A DNA stretch of 64,000 bases from assembly GCA_949297145.1 (NCBI GenBank), contig CASFQO010000014.1:1-64000 (forward strand), in the 5' to 3' direction. This document shows positions 25,388-34,730 of this stretch, piece by piece. Under the pieces are notes generated by a model. That model was given only the letters and a program-made list of their open reading frames with translations. It had not been told where the DNA came from and did not search any database. Within the stretch, counting starts at the first letter, position 1; every line of letters starts with the position of its first letter. The position numbers were made by a program, and so were the translations under genes. This stretch comes from an uncultured Alphaproteobacteria bacterium (GTDB lineage: Bacteria; Pseudomonadota; Alphaproteobacteria; RF32; CAG-239).

Positions 25388-26959
25388 ATGTCATTTATTA
25401 AATCAATAGCAACATTCGGCGGATTTACCATGGTAAGCCGTTTAACCGGTTTTTTACGAGATATGGTTATCGCGAGTTTTCTGGGAGCCGGCATGGTATC
25501 CGATGCTTTTTTGGTTGCCTTCAAATTACCTAATTTATTCCGAAGCCTATTCGCAGAAGGCGCCTTCACATCGGCATTTGTGCCCCTATTTTCTTCAAAA
25601 CTTGTCGCCTCCGGACGCGATAAATCTGTAGAATTTGCCGCCAAAGCCATTTCTTTGCTGACTTTTTTCCTCATCCTTTTTACCATTATCTTTGAACTAT
25701 GCATGCCTTGGGTTGTAACGATTCTGGCACCTGGTTTTATGGAAAATCCGGAAAAAGTTGCCCTAACCATAGATTTATGCCGTATCACTTTTCCTTTTTT
25801 GCTGTTTATTTCCATTGTATCGTTTCAAGCAGGAATACTAAATTCCTTTGACCGCTTTGCAGCCCCTGCCGCCGCCCCGATAATCTTAAACGTCGGGATG
25901 ATAATAGCCGGACTTGCCTCTATTATACTTTTGGATATGCCCGTGTATGGAATGGCTTGGAGCATAACGATAACCGGAATGATAGAAGTCCTTTGGCTCA
26001 AATATTTCTTAAATAAAGACAGCGTCAAAATTAAACCTGATTTTCACATCATCACCTTATTAAAAGATAAAGAAATCCGCACGCTGTTTAAACGGATTGC
26101 CCCCGGTGTGGTCGGCGCCGGAATTTATCAAATCAATATGGTTGTAGATACAATTCTCGTATCCTTAGTTTCAGGCGGCGCTGTTTCGTGGTTATATTAT
26201 GCCAACCGCCTGCAACAACTTCCTTTAGGCGTTATCGGCGCAGCCATAAGTGTGGCTTTGCTTCCATTATTATCAAAAAAATTAAAAGCCGGAGAAACAA
26301 GCGAGGCCGCCAACGTTCAAGACAAAGCCATCATTTATGGGTTAATCATGTCTTTACCGGCCGCCGTGCTATTCGTCTGCCTAGCCGATTCGATAATAGA
26401 ATTGCTGTTTGAACACGGACGTTTTACCGCTTCAGATACATATAAGACCGCTCTGGCACTAAAAGCATATGCCGTAGGTTTACCTTGTTACGTCATGGTA
26501 AAAGCTCTGATGCCGAACTTCTTTGCCCGTGGAGATACCACCACCCCCGTCAAATATAGCATTGTCGTTTTCATCACCAACCTGATTTTAAATCTGGCCC
26601 TGATGAAACCTTTCGGCCACATCGGCATTGCCACTGCCACATCTGCTGCAGCATTTGTTTCATTGTATCAATATATACACGGTCTAAAAAAGAGAGGATA
26701 CTGGTCTTTTTCCCAAGAGCTCAAGAAAAAATTTTTAGACATTGTCCTATGTACCACGATTATGGGAATATTCGTCTACGCAACCCAATACCTATTAAAC
26801 ACCCTCTATCCGGAGCATAACATATGGATGCTGATACTTAAACTGGGAATTATTGGCATAATAGGACTTGCAACTTTTTTAACCGGCGCTAAAATAAGAG
26901 GTATCTTGGATATAACGACAATTATCCAAAATCTGATTTTAAGGAGAAAAAAAGCATGA
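25388..26959 (+). CDS. murJ: Lipid II flippase MurJ
   Basis: A 523-residue MOP-superfamily protein with 14 membrane helices that flips lipid II across the inner membrane for peptidoglycan synthesis. MurJ signatures include GGFTMVSRLTGFLRDMVIASFLGAG split at residues 11-35, SDAFLVAFKLPNLFRSLFAEGAFTSAFVP, and the central-cavity Arg in SRLTGFLRD; NRLQQLPLGVIG and FFARGDTTTPVK are also typical. It heads a run of seven genes to infA. It is divergent from the glycosyltransferase at 25211. Confidence 0.95.
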   Translation: MSFIKSIATFGGFTMVSRLTGFLRDMVIASFLGAGMVSDAFLVAFKLPNLFRSLFAEGAFTSAFVPLFSSKLVASGRDKSVEFAAKAISLLTFFLILFTIIFELCMPWVVTILAPGFMENPEKVALTIDLCRITFPFLLFISIVSFQAGILNSFDRFAAPAAAPIILNVGMIIAGLASIILLDMPVYGMAWSITITGMIEVLWLKYFLNKDSVKIKPDFHIITLLKDKEIRTLFKRIAPGVVGAGIYQINMVVDTILVSLVSGGAVSWLYYANRLQQLPLGVIGAAISVALLPLLSKKLKAGETSEAANVQDKAIIYGLIMSLPAAVLFVCLADSIIELLFEHGRFTASDTYKTALALKAYAVGLPCYVMVKALMPNFFARGDTTTPVKYSIVVFITNLILNLALMKPFGHIGIATATSAAAFVSLYQYIHGLKKRGYWSFSQELKKKFLDIVLCTTIMGIFVYATQYLLNTLYPEHNIWMLILKLGIIGIIGLATFLTGAKIRGILDITTIIQNLILRRKKA

Positions 26960-28023
26960 CAGGAACGCTTTTAACCAAATTAAAAATCCAGTTAAAACGA
27001 TTAATTGGTAAATGCGTTTACTTTTATGTATACTTAAAAAACTCCTTTATTGCCATTCACGAAAAAAACAAAGATCCAAAAGAAAAGAACAAACGCAAAC
27101 ACAAAAATAGCATTTTAAACCTCTTAGCGATATTTAGCGAAAGATGGCGTACCTTTACGTTTGGGATTTTGGGCTTTTTATTGATTTACTATGGTCTCGG
27201 CGCCACAGTCAGCTCCACTATCAACAACCAACTAGATTATACGCTACAGACGACACAAGAATCTCCTCGCCACACCACCGAAGCCCTTAGCCATGTTCTG
27301 AAATCACAAATTGATGACACACCCTGGACACCGGCTCTGCCGATAATTTTCCCTGCGGCTGTTTTGGATAATCTACCTAATTTTCAACTAGGCGCAAAAG
27401 AAAGTGCCAAATATCTAATCAAGCGCCTTGCCGGCTACCATACTGACAATAACCTCAAAGAAGCGGGAGAGCTTTTGGACTATCCCGCCAATATTTGGTT
27501 ATTTTCGCAAACAGCTGATGACAAATTAGCTCCAGGCTCCGCCAAACAATACCGCAAAGCCATCGCCAAATTATCCGACTTTGCCACCTCTGAAAATAAC
27601 AACAAAGCCACCGGAAGTCATGAGCTCCTATACATTTTAAGCGGTGCTGAAAATCTGATTGATCGCCGCCTGAATGCCCTGCATCAACACGTTTTAGAGC
27701 ATAATTCAGAGATATTGGATTTCAAAGCTGATGATGTATTTTACCAAACCGAAGGGTACATCTACACCATCTATTATATTTTGGAAGGATTAGCCAAAGA
27801 CTATCAGGATATTATTGTAGAAACCGGACAATACGAAAACTTAACATCAGCTTTAAGCTTTTTAAGAGCTGCCTCAGAATTAAATCCGCTCTCTGTCAAA
27901 AATGCTTCACCTCAAGATACCTTTGAAGCCAACCATTTATTATATTTAGGGTATTATCTGTCTCGTGCCCAAAACTACCTCAAAACCATTCATAACAACA
28001 TAGAACTTTATAGTCGGAAATAA
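26956..28023 (+). CDS. DUF2333-family membrane-anchored protein
   Basis: 355 residues with a basic cytoplasmic N-terminus (residues 30-60, many K), one membrane helix at about 68-85 (FTFGILGFLLIYYGLGA) and a long periplasmic region with DTPWTPALPIIFPAAVLDNLPNFQ, which matches DUF2333. No function is established for the family. The ATG overlaps the murJ stop by 4 bp, indicating translational coupling. Confidence 0.8.
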   Translation: MTGTLLTKLKIQLKRLIGKCVYFYVYLKNSFIAIHEKNKDPKEKNKRKHKNSILNLLAIFSERWRTFTFGILGFLLIYYGLGATVSSTINNQLDYTLQTTQESPRHTTEALSHVLKSQIDDTPWTPALPIIFPAAVLDNLPNFQLGAKESAKYLIKRLAGYHTDNNLKEAGELLDYPANIWLFSQTADDKLAPGSAKQYRKAIAKLSDFATSENNNKATGSHELLYILSGAENLIDRRLNALHQHVLEHNSEILDFKADDVFYQTEGYIYTIYYILEGLAKDYQDIIVETGQYENLTSALSFLRAASELNPLSVKNASPQDTFEANHLLYLGYYLSRAQNYLKTIHNNIELYSRK

Positions 28024-28025
28024 TC

Positions 28026-28547
28026 ATGCTAATAGAACAAAAAAAAATTAGTCCGAACGAGCTGGCTCTCTTCTTTCCTCAACGCTTTCCCATGAGAGGA
28101 ACAATTTATTACAAAGCAGCTCAAAACGCTCAACCAACCAATTGTCAGCTTATTGACAACATACTGGAAGGTGGCAATATTGAGTGTCTATTGCTAACTG
28201 AGAATTTTCTTTATCTCAAAAGTAGCAATGCCGATACACTTGATGACATTGAGGCTCTTGCCTTAGCAGAAATTTCGGAATATGACTTTAGCACCTCAAA
28301 AATAGAGGCTGAAGCTCCAGAAAACACAACCGATAAAATAAAATTAATCCTAAAGATTATCGTTGCTCCGTTCCTCCAAAAAGACGGCGGAGACATTGAA
28401 TTGATATCCTTTGATAACGGAACAGCTACAGTGCGTTTCCTCGGAAAATGTCATGGTTGCCCCTATGCCCAAAGAACCTTAAAAGAAAGAGTTGAAAAAA
28501 ATCTTATCTACTATTTACCGGAAGTAAGAGAGGTTACCCTACAATGA
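28026..28547 (+). CDS. NifU/NfuA-type Fe-S scaffold protein
   Basis: 173 residues with an Nfu N-terminal domain (about 10-95, PQRFPMRGTIYYKA and a degenerate ECLLLTENFLYLK strand) and a C-terminal NifU domain (about 105-173) with PFLQKDGGDIELISFDNG and CHGCPYAQRTLKE. C142 and C145 form the CxxC that holds a 4Fe-4S cluster at a dimer interface. It carries clusters to target enzymes. It starts two bases after the DUF2333 stop and overlaps the next gene by 4 bp. Confidence 0.9.
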   Translation: MLIEQKKISPNELALFFPQRFPMRGTIYYKAAQNAQPTNCQLIDNILEGGNIECLLLTENFLYLKSSNADTLDDIEALALAEISEYDFSTSKIEAEAPENTTDKIKLILKIIVAPFLQKDGGDIELISFDNGTATVRFLGKCHGCPYAQRTLKERVEKNLIYYLPEVREVTLQ

Positions 28548-29458
28548 AACACCTCCGCCTATTTTTCCTATCCGTATTATCATTTATAAGTAGCATCACA
28601 TACCTATATGCAAACGAGGCAAAGCTAAAGGTCACCGATTTTGGTGGAACATTATATGTAGAAAACGCCACCGTCCAAGAGCTGGAAGATTTATATAAAA
28701 AAAACAAATACCAACGAGCAAGAGCTTTGGATAATGATGAATATCCGGCAATTTTCATCAAAGAATTACCCCTTGATTACCAAGATATTAAATCCCAAAA
28801 GTATCGTAACGAGCTTTTTATCAGGATGCTGGCGCCGATGGCCTTAAAAGTAAACGAAGAAATTTCAAATGAACGAAACACTTTATTACGCCTTGAACGT
28901 CGCTATAAACAAAATAAGACTTTAACCACCAAAGAAACAGAAACATTAGAAAAACTAGCCACAAAATACGATTACTTTACCCGCCAAAAAGGCAAAGAGC
29001 GCATTGAATCTCAGATTTACAATCTAAAAAAGCGCATAGACATCGTTCCCCCGTCAATACTGATAGCCGCAGCCGCTATGGAAAGCAACTGGGGATTTTC
29101 TCGCGTAGCCAAAGAAGCAAACTCGTTATATAAAGAAAAAGTTTGGTTTACAACAGAAGGTCTTGAACCTCTTGAAAACAAAGAAGATGGTTATAGATTT
29201 AAGATATTTGACAGTTTATTAGAATGCATGAGAAGTTTCGCTCTAACCTTTAATTCTAATCTAAACTACAGCAACGTATGGCAAGCCCGAGAAGGGCTAA
29301 CCGAAAGACACGGCGTCATCATCGGAGAAAGCATAGCTTATTCTCTGTCGCAATCATCAAACCTGCCCAATTTTGCAGGCATCTTAGATTACACCACCGC
29401 ATATTATGACCTATTAGCCGTAGATTTAGGACACCTTAAAAGAGGATTAAATAAATGA
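28544..29458 (+). CDS. Bax-like glucosaminidase, exported
   Basis: 304 residues starting with a signal peptide (MKHLRLFFLSVLSFISSITYLYA). The glucosaminidase (lysozyme-like) domain is in the C-terminal half: PPSILIAAAAMESNWGFSRVA with the catalytic Glu in AMESNWG near residue 180, followed by NSLYKEKVWFTTEG and GESIAYSLSQSSNLPNFAG. It would cut the glycan backbone of peptidoglycan in the periplasm. It overlaps nfu by 4 bp and gloB by 4 bp. Confidence 0.87.
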   Translation: MKHLRLFFLSVLSFISSITYLYANEAKLKVTDFGGTLYVENATVQELEDLYKKNKYQRARALDNDEYPAIFIKELPLDYQDIKSQKYRNELFIRMLAPMALKVNEEISNERNTLLRLERRYKQNKTLTTKETETLEKLATKYDYFTRQKGKERIESQIYNLKKRIDIVPPSILIAAAAMESNWGFSRVAKEANSLYKEKVWFTTEGLEPLENKEDGYRFKIFDSLLECMRSFALTFNSNLNYSNVWQAREGLTERHGVIIGESIAYSLSQSSNLPNFAGILDYTTAYYDLLAVDLGHLKRGLNK

Positions 29459-30156
29459 CACATCAAATAATTCCTATTTTATGTAACGAAAAACATATGG
29501 CAAACTACGCCTATTTGATAACGACCGATAACTCAACCGACACTATCATCATTGACGCGGCTGAAGCGAACCCGATTTTAGCAGAACTGGAGCAAAGGCA
29601 TCTAACCCCCACACACATATTAACCACCCATCACCACTTTGACCATGTAGAGGGAAATATTGCTCTAAAAGAAAAATATAACTGTGAAATAATCGCCCCT
29701 GAAAAAGAATTTAACAAAATCCCCGGCGCAACCCTTGCCGTTAAAGAAGGTGATATACTAAACATCAACGGTCTTGAAATAGAAGTAATAGAAGCACCGG
29801 GTCACACTTTAGGCCATGTTCTTTACTATTTACCCAAAGAGCAAAAAATATTCACCGGTGATGTTTTATTTAATTTATGCGTCGGCGGTTTATTTGAAGG
29901 CAACCCAAGCCAAATGTTCACGAGCCTTCAAAAAATAAAGTCCCTACCGGACACAACAGAAATATTCCCCGGCCACGAATACACACGGTCTTGTCTTCCA
30001 AAAGATTTTGCGACCACGCTTCAAGCAAAAGCTTATATAAACAAGATGTTAGCACGCGAACAAGGCCTTTTAGCACCGACAACACTGCAGGAAGAAAAAG
30101 AATTTAACCCCTATCTAAAAGCAAATACACTATCAGAATTTATAGAGCAGGAATAA
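29455..30156 (+). CDS. gloB: Hydroxyacylglutathione hydrolase (glyoxalase II)
   Basis: A 233-residue metallo-beta-lactamase-fold thioesterase that releases D-lactate and glutathione from S-lactoylglutathione. The metal motif THHHFDHVEGN is at residues 58-68, then APGHTLGHVLYY, FTGDVLFNLCVGGLFEGNP and FPGHEYTRS, the last being strongly GloB-like. The length is slightly short (E. coli 251). No glyoxalase I gene is nearby. The ATG overlaps the previous stop. Confidence 0.88.
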   Translation: MTHQIIPILCNEKHMANYAYLITTDNSTDTIIIDAAEANPILAELEQRHLTPTHILTTHHHFDHVEGNIALKEKYNCEIIAPEKEFNKIPGATLAVKEGDILNINGLEIEVIEAPGHTLGHVLYYLPKEQKIFTGDVLFNLCVGGLFEGNPSQMFTSLQKIKSLPDTTEIFPGHEYTRSCLPKDFATTLQAKAYINKMLAREQGLLAPTTLQEEKEFNPYLKANTLSEFIEQE

Positions 30157-30160
30157 CCCG

Positions 30161-31804
30161 ATGTTTTTTAGCTTAAGCAAAAAGATACTTCTGACCATTT
30201 TAGCCTTTTTAGGACTAAGTGCTTTTTTATTCGTCATTTTCTTTGACAACGTTATTGGCAAAAAAATACGTAATGAACAAAGTAACCTCATCACCAGAAA
30301 CCAATACGTTATTGAGCTCTTAAACGAAAATATATCCTTACGCCAAAAAATCGGGAAGTTACAATCGCAAACAACCACAGATGCAAGCCTCACCCAAAAG
30401 AAAGAAGAATTAAGCCGCGAAAAAAAATTAAACGAGGAGCTCACCCAAAACTATGATGAAAGCTATGCAACCATACAAGAAAGCCTTCGTATTTTAGGAT
30501 TAAGTGCCACCCTAACATTTCTAGCACTGTTTATTTTGTGGATTCTGTTAAAACGCTGGGTAATATCACCTGTTGACAAGCTGACAGAATTATCCATTGA
30601 CGTAGCAAACGGCAACTTTAATAAGCGCCTAAAAATCAATAAAGGACACTACACAGATGAGTTTAACACCTTGATGCAAACCATCAACTTTATGTTAAAC
30701 AATATTGAAAACAACATCAATGAAATTAAAGAAAAAGAAGTTTTTTTACAGAGTTTAATAGACACATTACCGGATGCCATCCGCGTCATTGATGAAAACT
30801 ATAACATCACTCTGTATAACAAAGCCTACGCCGAATACATCAAAAAGCAATATCTATTTTCATCACCCAAATGCTATGGAGCCTATTCCAAGGACAATCA
30901 ATGCCCGTGCAATGCCTCGCAATATATTTGCCCCTTAAAAGAATTAAAAACAAAAAACAAGAATACCTTAAAAATCATACATAGCATAAACAACCGACCT
31001 TTATCCATAAACTCGGCACGAATACACTTAAATGGCCAATATGGCATTGTAGAATCAATTCGTGACTTAAGTGACAACGTCAACTACTCGCATCAACAAA
31101 AGATTTCATCTCTTGGCTTTCTGGCAACCTCTCTTGCGCACGAAATGAAAAACAATCTTGGTGCTATAAATATGATATTAGACGGTATCTTACAAAAATA
31201 CTACACCAACGCCAAAGCCAACAACAATGAAGAAAAGCAATATCTGGAGATGATATCAAATCAAATAAAAGATTGCATAAAGGTACCGGAGCGTTTGCTA
31301 AAACTGTCGCGCAACACCGAACAAACAAACACCACTTTTAATGTCACAACAGAAATCAGTGATATTTTATCATTGCTTGACTATGAAATTAAAAGCAAAG
31401 GAATTGTTCTCACCAAGAACTTTTCCAATAGCAAAGAAAAGATTTACGGAAACGAAACTGATTTCAAAATGATTATTCTGAATTTAGTCCAAAACGCCAT
31501 TCACGCCATGCCCAATGGTGGCAATCTTGAGATAAAGACCAACACCAACAAAGAAAATCTTATCATCAGCATCAAAGACAGCGGTTGCGGCATTCCCGAA
31601 GCGGCAATAAAACACATATTTGAACCTTTCTTTTCAGCATCTTCAACCGGAGAGAAGAAAGGAACCGGCCTAGGCTTAGCCATTGTTAAAGATTTGGTTG
31701 TAAAACTAAATGCTCAAATAAACGTAAGCAGCCAAGAAAATGTTGGAACTTGCTTTGAAATTACTATCCCAAGATTGAAAACGCAAAAAACACTTGTAAA
31801 ATAA
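30161..31804 (+). CDS. Membrane sensor histidine kinase with HAMP and Cys-rich PAS domains
   Basis: 547 residues. Two membrane helices (about 9-30 and 112-130) flank an 80-residue coiled-coil periplasmic domain; a HAMP segment (about 130-185) follows, then a PAS domain (about 195-290) with a cluster of Cys: KCYGAYSKDNQCPCNASQYICPL. The dimerisation motif SLAHEMKNNLG has H327. ATPase motifs are NLVQNAIHAMPNGG, DSGCGIPE and GTGLGLAIVKDL. The clustered Cys could bind a metal or sense redox. No response regulator is adjacent, so the target is unknown. Confidence 0.9.
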   Translation: MFFSLSKKILLTILAFLGLSAFLFVIFFDNVIGKKIRNEQSNLITRNQYVIELLNENISLRQKIGKLQSQTTTDASLTQKKEELSREKKLNEELTQNYDESYATIQESLRILGLSATLTFLALFILWILLKRWVISPVDKLTELSIDVANGNFNKRLKINKGHYTDEFNTLMQTINFMLNNIENNINEIKEKEVFLQSLIDTLPDAIRVIDENYNITLYNKAYAEYIKKQYLFSSPKCYGAYSKDNQCPCNASQYICPLKELKTKNKNTLKIIHSINNRPLSINSARIHLNGQYGIVESIRDLSDNVNYSHQQKISSLGFLATSLAHEMKNNLGAINMILDGILQKYYTNAKANNNEEKQYLEMISNQIKDCIKVPERLLKLSRNTEQTNTTFNVTTEISDILSLLDYEIKSKGIVLTKNFSNSKEKIYGNETDFKMIILNLVQNAIHAMPNGGNLEIKTNTNKENLIISIKDSGCGIPEAAIKHIFEPFFSASSTGEKKGTGLGLAIVKDLVVKLNAQINVSSQENVGTCFEITIPRLKTQKTLVK

Positions 31805-31852
31805 GATAATACGGTATATATAGCTGAAAAAAAGAATTGATAAGGATATAAA

Positions 31853-32074
31853 ATGAGTAAAGAAGAACTGCTAGAATTTACGGGAGAAGTTATAGAAAAG
31901 CTTCCCAATGCCATGTTTAGAGTAAGGTTAGAGAACGGCGTTGAAATTTTAGCGCACACCGCAGGAAAAATGCGCAAATTCCGCATCCGCGTAATGGTTG
32001 GCGATAAAGTTGATATCGAAATGACGCCTTATGACTTAACCAAAGGACGCATTACATTCCGTCACAAAGATTAA
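31853..32074 (+). CDS. infA: Translation initiation factor IF-1
   Basis: A 73-residue single S1/OB-fold protein that binds the ribosomal A site during initiation. Hallmarks are [32 protein letters not shown] and the end [14 protein letters not shown]. It is last in the murJ run, 48 bp after the kinase, with a terminator 20 bp downstream. Confidence 0.97.
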   Translation: MSKEELLEFTGEVIEKLPNAMFRVRLENGVEILAHTAGKMRKFRIRVMVGDKVDIEMTPYDLTKGRITFRHKD

Positions 32075-32094
32075 AAACAAAATTCTCTAATTTC

Positions 32095-32124
32095 AAAAGG
32101 ACATACAAGAAAGTATGTCCTTTT
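32095..32124 (+). terminator. Terminator after infA
   Basis: AAAAGGACATAC pairs with GTATGTCCTTTT around loop AAGAAA and is followed by more T. It ends the long plus-strand run and, read the other way, could also end the gene at 32141. Confidence 0.92.
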
Positions 32125-32140
32125 TTGATAAAGAGGCATT

Positions 32141-32545
32141 TTAATTTTCTAAAGTTAAAGATTTCACCTCTACTTTTTGGCTGGTTAAATCTTTATCAAC
32201 TTTACCGGTAATAAGAATTTTATCCTTTGGCGTAACAGTCTGCCCCATCCATCTTTTGGCATCGATTTCTACTGTCATATTATTCACACCATCCGTAAAA
32301 TTATATTCATCATCACTAAGTCGTTTAGTAATATAACCAGATAAAGTAACATAAGCATCATCCGGAAGTTTCTGCACTTCAGCCACAGTCATCGGCTTGA
32401 CGGAAGCATCAACAAATCCGCCTTTATTTTTCATCATTTTATGCTCCATCTGAGAGCAACATTCACGACAATCACAATCATGCTTTGCGTACACATTTCC
32501 GGAAAAACACATTGCAACCGCTAACAAAAACAACAATTTTTTCAT
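32141..32545 (-). CDS. NirD/YgiW/YdeI-family (BOF) exported protein
   Basis: 134 residues with signal peptide MKKLLFLLAVAMCFSGNVYA. A short Cys/His segment follows (HDCDCRECCSQMEHKMM), which could bind metal. An OB-fold (BOF) domain then has VQKLPDDAYVTLSGYI, YNFTDGVNNMTVEID and VTPKDKILITGKVDKD. Family members are periplasmic stress proteins of unclear mechanism. ATG at 32545 has a full AAGGAGGT at 6 nt, so the longer frame to 32602 is rejected. Confidence 0.86.
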   Translation of the reverse strand: MKKLLFLLAVAMCFSGNVYAKHDCDCRECCSQMEHKMMKNKGGFVDASVKPMTVAEVQKLPDDAYVTLSGYITKRLSDDEYNFTDGVNNMTVEIDAKRWMGQTVTPKDKILITGKVDKDLTSQKVEVKSLTLEN

Positions 32546-32602
32546 ATTAACCTCCTTTATATACGAACACATCTCATATATGAAAGAGACTGATTTTTTC
32601 AA

Positions 32603-33016
32603 TTACATCAAAGGATTAAAATAAATTTCATCCCCCACCGAAAGATTATATTTCTGAGCACTTCCGCCCAACAACTCCACAACATAACAAAAATCTTTAG
32701 CTGATGAAATTCTCTTTAACGAAAGAGGCTCAGCCCGAGCATAAATATCAACCACTCTAAAAGCACAATCAACAAACAACATATCCAAAGGAACATACGT
32801 ATTTTTCATCCACATACTAGCCTTTGGGAACGCCCGCAAATCAAAAATCATTCCCCGATTCTCCGGCAATGTTTTAACAAACATCAACCCTTTTTGTAAT
32901 TCCTCAGGTTTCTGTGCCAATTCCACCTCAAAAACGGCTTTATCAGCAATTTTCAAAGGCTCAGCATAAGAAAAACCACTGTAGATACAAAAAATTATCA
33001 AAAAAACATATCGCAT
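32603..33016 (-). CDS. DUF192-family exported protein
   Basis: 137 residues with signal peptide MRYVFLIIFCIYSGFSYA. The DUF192 core is readable: VELAQKPEELQKGLMF, GMIFDL, MWMKNTYVPLDMLFVD, and VVELLGGSAQKYNLSVGD. No reaction is known for the family. It is upstream of, and in the same direction as, the BOF protein (gap 57 bp) and is divergent from the first gtr-like gene. Confidence 0.88.
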   Translation of the reverse strand: MRYVFLIIFCIYSGFSYAEPLKIADKAVFEVELAQKPEELQKGLMFVKTLPENRGMIFDLRAFPKASMWMKNTYVPLDMLFVDCAFRVVDIYARAEPLSLKRISSAKDFCYVVELLGGSAQKYNLSVGDEIYFNPLM

Positions 33017-33095
33017 AAAAACCTCTTAAAATTTACTATAAATTATACATTTAGCGATTAACCTGTCAACAGAGAAACAAAAACGACAACAAACA

Positions 33096-34730
33096 ATGCT
33101 TGAGCTAAAACAATACATAAACAATATAAAGTCAGAGTGGTACCTATGGGTAACAGCTTTTCTTGTTTTGTGCTTAAGTTTTTCTCCCTTGTTATTTAAT
33201 TTCATCTGGGGTAATCATGACTGGCTGCCGCTCATCCAAGATAATCGCTTATCATCCGGCTTAATAGAAGGACGCTTTTCGCAATATTTATTACTAAACG
33301 TCATCTTAGACGGAAAGATACTCCCTATCTTCAACATCATTTTTGGTTTCCTGCTATATGCGCTCGCTTTATATGGACTAAGCCGTTACTACTTTTGCTA
33401 CAAAAATTCTAAATTGACTGCCGCAGTGTTTATCTGTACCGTCGCAAGCATGCCGTATATAACAGAAATCATGTACTTTCACTTTATAACATTGAGCTTA
33501 CTTTCCTGGCCTTTATTCATCACCCTCTCGCTTATAGCCACCCAAAAGAGCACCGAAAAACATTTTTTATTGTGGGAATTATGCGGATTCGGACTTTTAT
33601 TTTTAAGTTTGGGTGGCTATCCGGGGTGCATCAATATGTACGTAACAGCAGCCATCTGCCGTTTAATTCAAATACAAACCTCACACAAACCAATCTTTAC
33701 GCAACTGCTAAAGAAAGCTCTTCCCTATGCCCTAAATATCATATTGGCACTAGGGTCATTAAAAATCACCTACAGCTATCTCCAACAAAACCACCTCATG
33801 ATGAGTTTATATAACAGTCAAGGCGCCACACCGCTTGAATTATTACAAAAGCTCCCCGCGATTATCCAAGCAAGCCTAATGAGTTTTACGGAAACACAAC
33901 CTTTTATTTCTCTCACCTTTAAAATATTTTTAAGCCTAATCTTTACATTGTTCATCACCACATTGTGCTTTTCCTCAACCTTGCGCAAAAAAACACTTTC
34001 AAACACACTCATTCTAGCAGGTTTAATACTATGCCTCCTCGTTTGCCTAAAATTTTCAGCATGGCTCGTATCAGAGCAAGCAGACAATCCTTTTGCAACG
34101 CTTGACCCTGCAACATCAATGCTGCGTACAGATTTTTATAGCTACCCGATTCTAACGCTATTTTGTTTATTTTTCATACATCAGCAAAAGCCAATTCTCT
34201 TAAAAAACCTAAGTTTCATAATGGGCTTAATCCTCCTCATCACCAACATAAATAACAACCTCATTTTTAGCAAAACACACTTACTGGGTTTTAGCGCAGA
34301 AAACAAACTCTTAGAACGTATAATCAGCCGCATACAAGAAAATCCGGAATATCAAACCCATAACTTATACACCGTCATCCAAGCTGGAGAACTACCGCTC
34401 CGCTCTAAATTTTATATGAAAAAAGCTCATGAAAAATATGGATATTACACCCTAAACACCCCATATTCTCGTCATTGGATTGCCTTTGAATATTACAATT
34501 TCTACGCTCCACAATATTTTGTACAAGAAGGAACTTCCATCACTCCTAATGACATAACCCCTCAGATGGTAAATTACCTCTCCAAACAAATGCACTCATG
34601 GCCGCATCCGAATGCTGTCTATGTTGATAAAAATTATGCTATCATTGCCCTAACCCCCGAGGGAAAAGACCTTTTAAGCCGACAATTCAGATTATTGCAC
34701 CTCCCTCTTTCTAATCAGGAGACAAAATGA
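33096..34730 (+). CDS. GtrII-like membrane glucosyltransferase, paralogue 1
   Basis: 544 residues with about 11 membrane helices, matching the GtrII-like glucosyltransferase family (Glucos_trans_II). Family features are FNFIWGNHDWLPL near residue 32, SSGLIEGRFSQYLL, and LSLGGYPGCINMY near residue 167. The C-terminal periplasmic-like domain (about 420-544) has LPLRSKFYMKKAH and SWPHPNAVYVDKNYAII. Such proteins take a sugar from a polyprenyl carrier and attach it to a surface glycan outside the membrane. The next paralogue overlaps its stop by 4 bp. The donor sugar is unknown. Confidence 0.85.
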   Translation: MLELKQYINNIKSEWYLWVTAFLVLCLSFSPLLFNFIWGNHDWLPLIQDNRLSSGLIEGRFSQYLLLNVILDGKILPIFNIIFGFLLYALALYGLSRYYFCYKNSKLTAAVFICTVASMPYITEIMYFHFITLSLLSWPLFITLSLIATQKSTEKHFLLWELCGFGLLFLSLGGYPGCINMYVTAAICRLIQIQTSHKPIFTQLLKKALPYALNIILALGSLKITYSYLQQNHLMMSLYNSQGATPLELLQKLPAIIQASLMSFTETQPFISLTFKIFLSLIFTLFITTLCFSSTLRKKTLSNTLILAGLILCLLVCLKFSAWLVSEQADNPFATLDPATSMLRTDFYSYPILTLFCLFFIHQQKPILLKNLSFIMGLILLITNINNNLIFSKTHLLGFSAENKLLERIISRIQENPEYQTHNLYTVIQAGELPLRSKFYMKKAHEKYGYYTLNTPYSRHWIAFEYYNFYAPQYFVQEGTSITPNDITPQMVNYLSKQMHSWPHPNAVYVDKNYAIIALTPEGKDLLSRQFRLLHLPLSNQETK

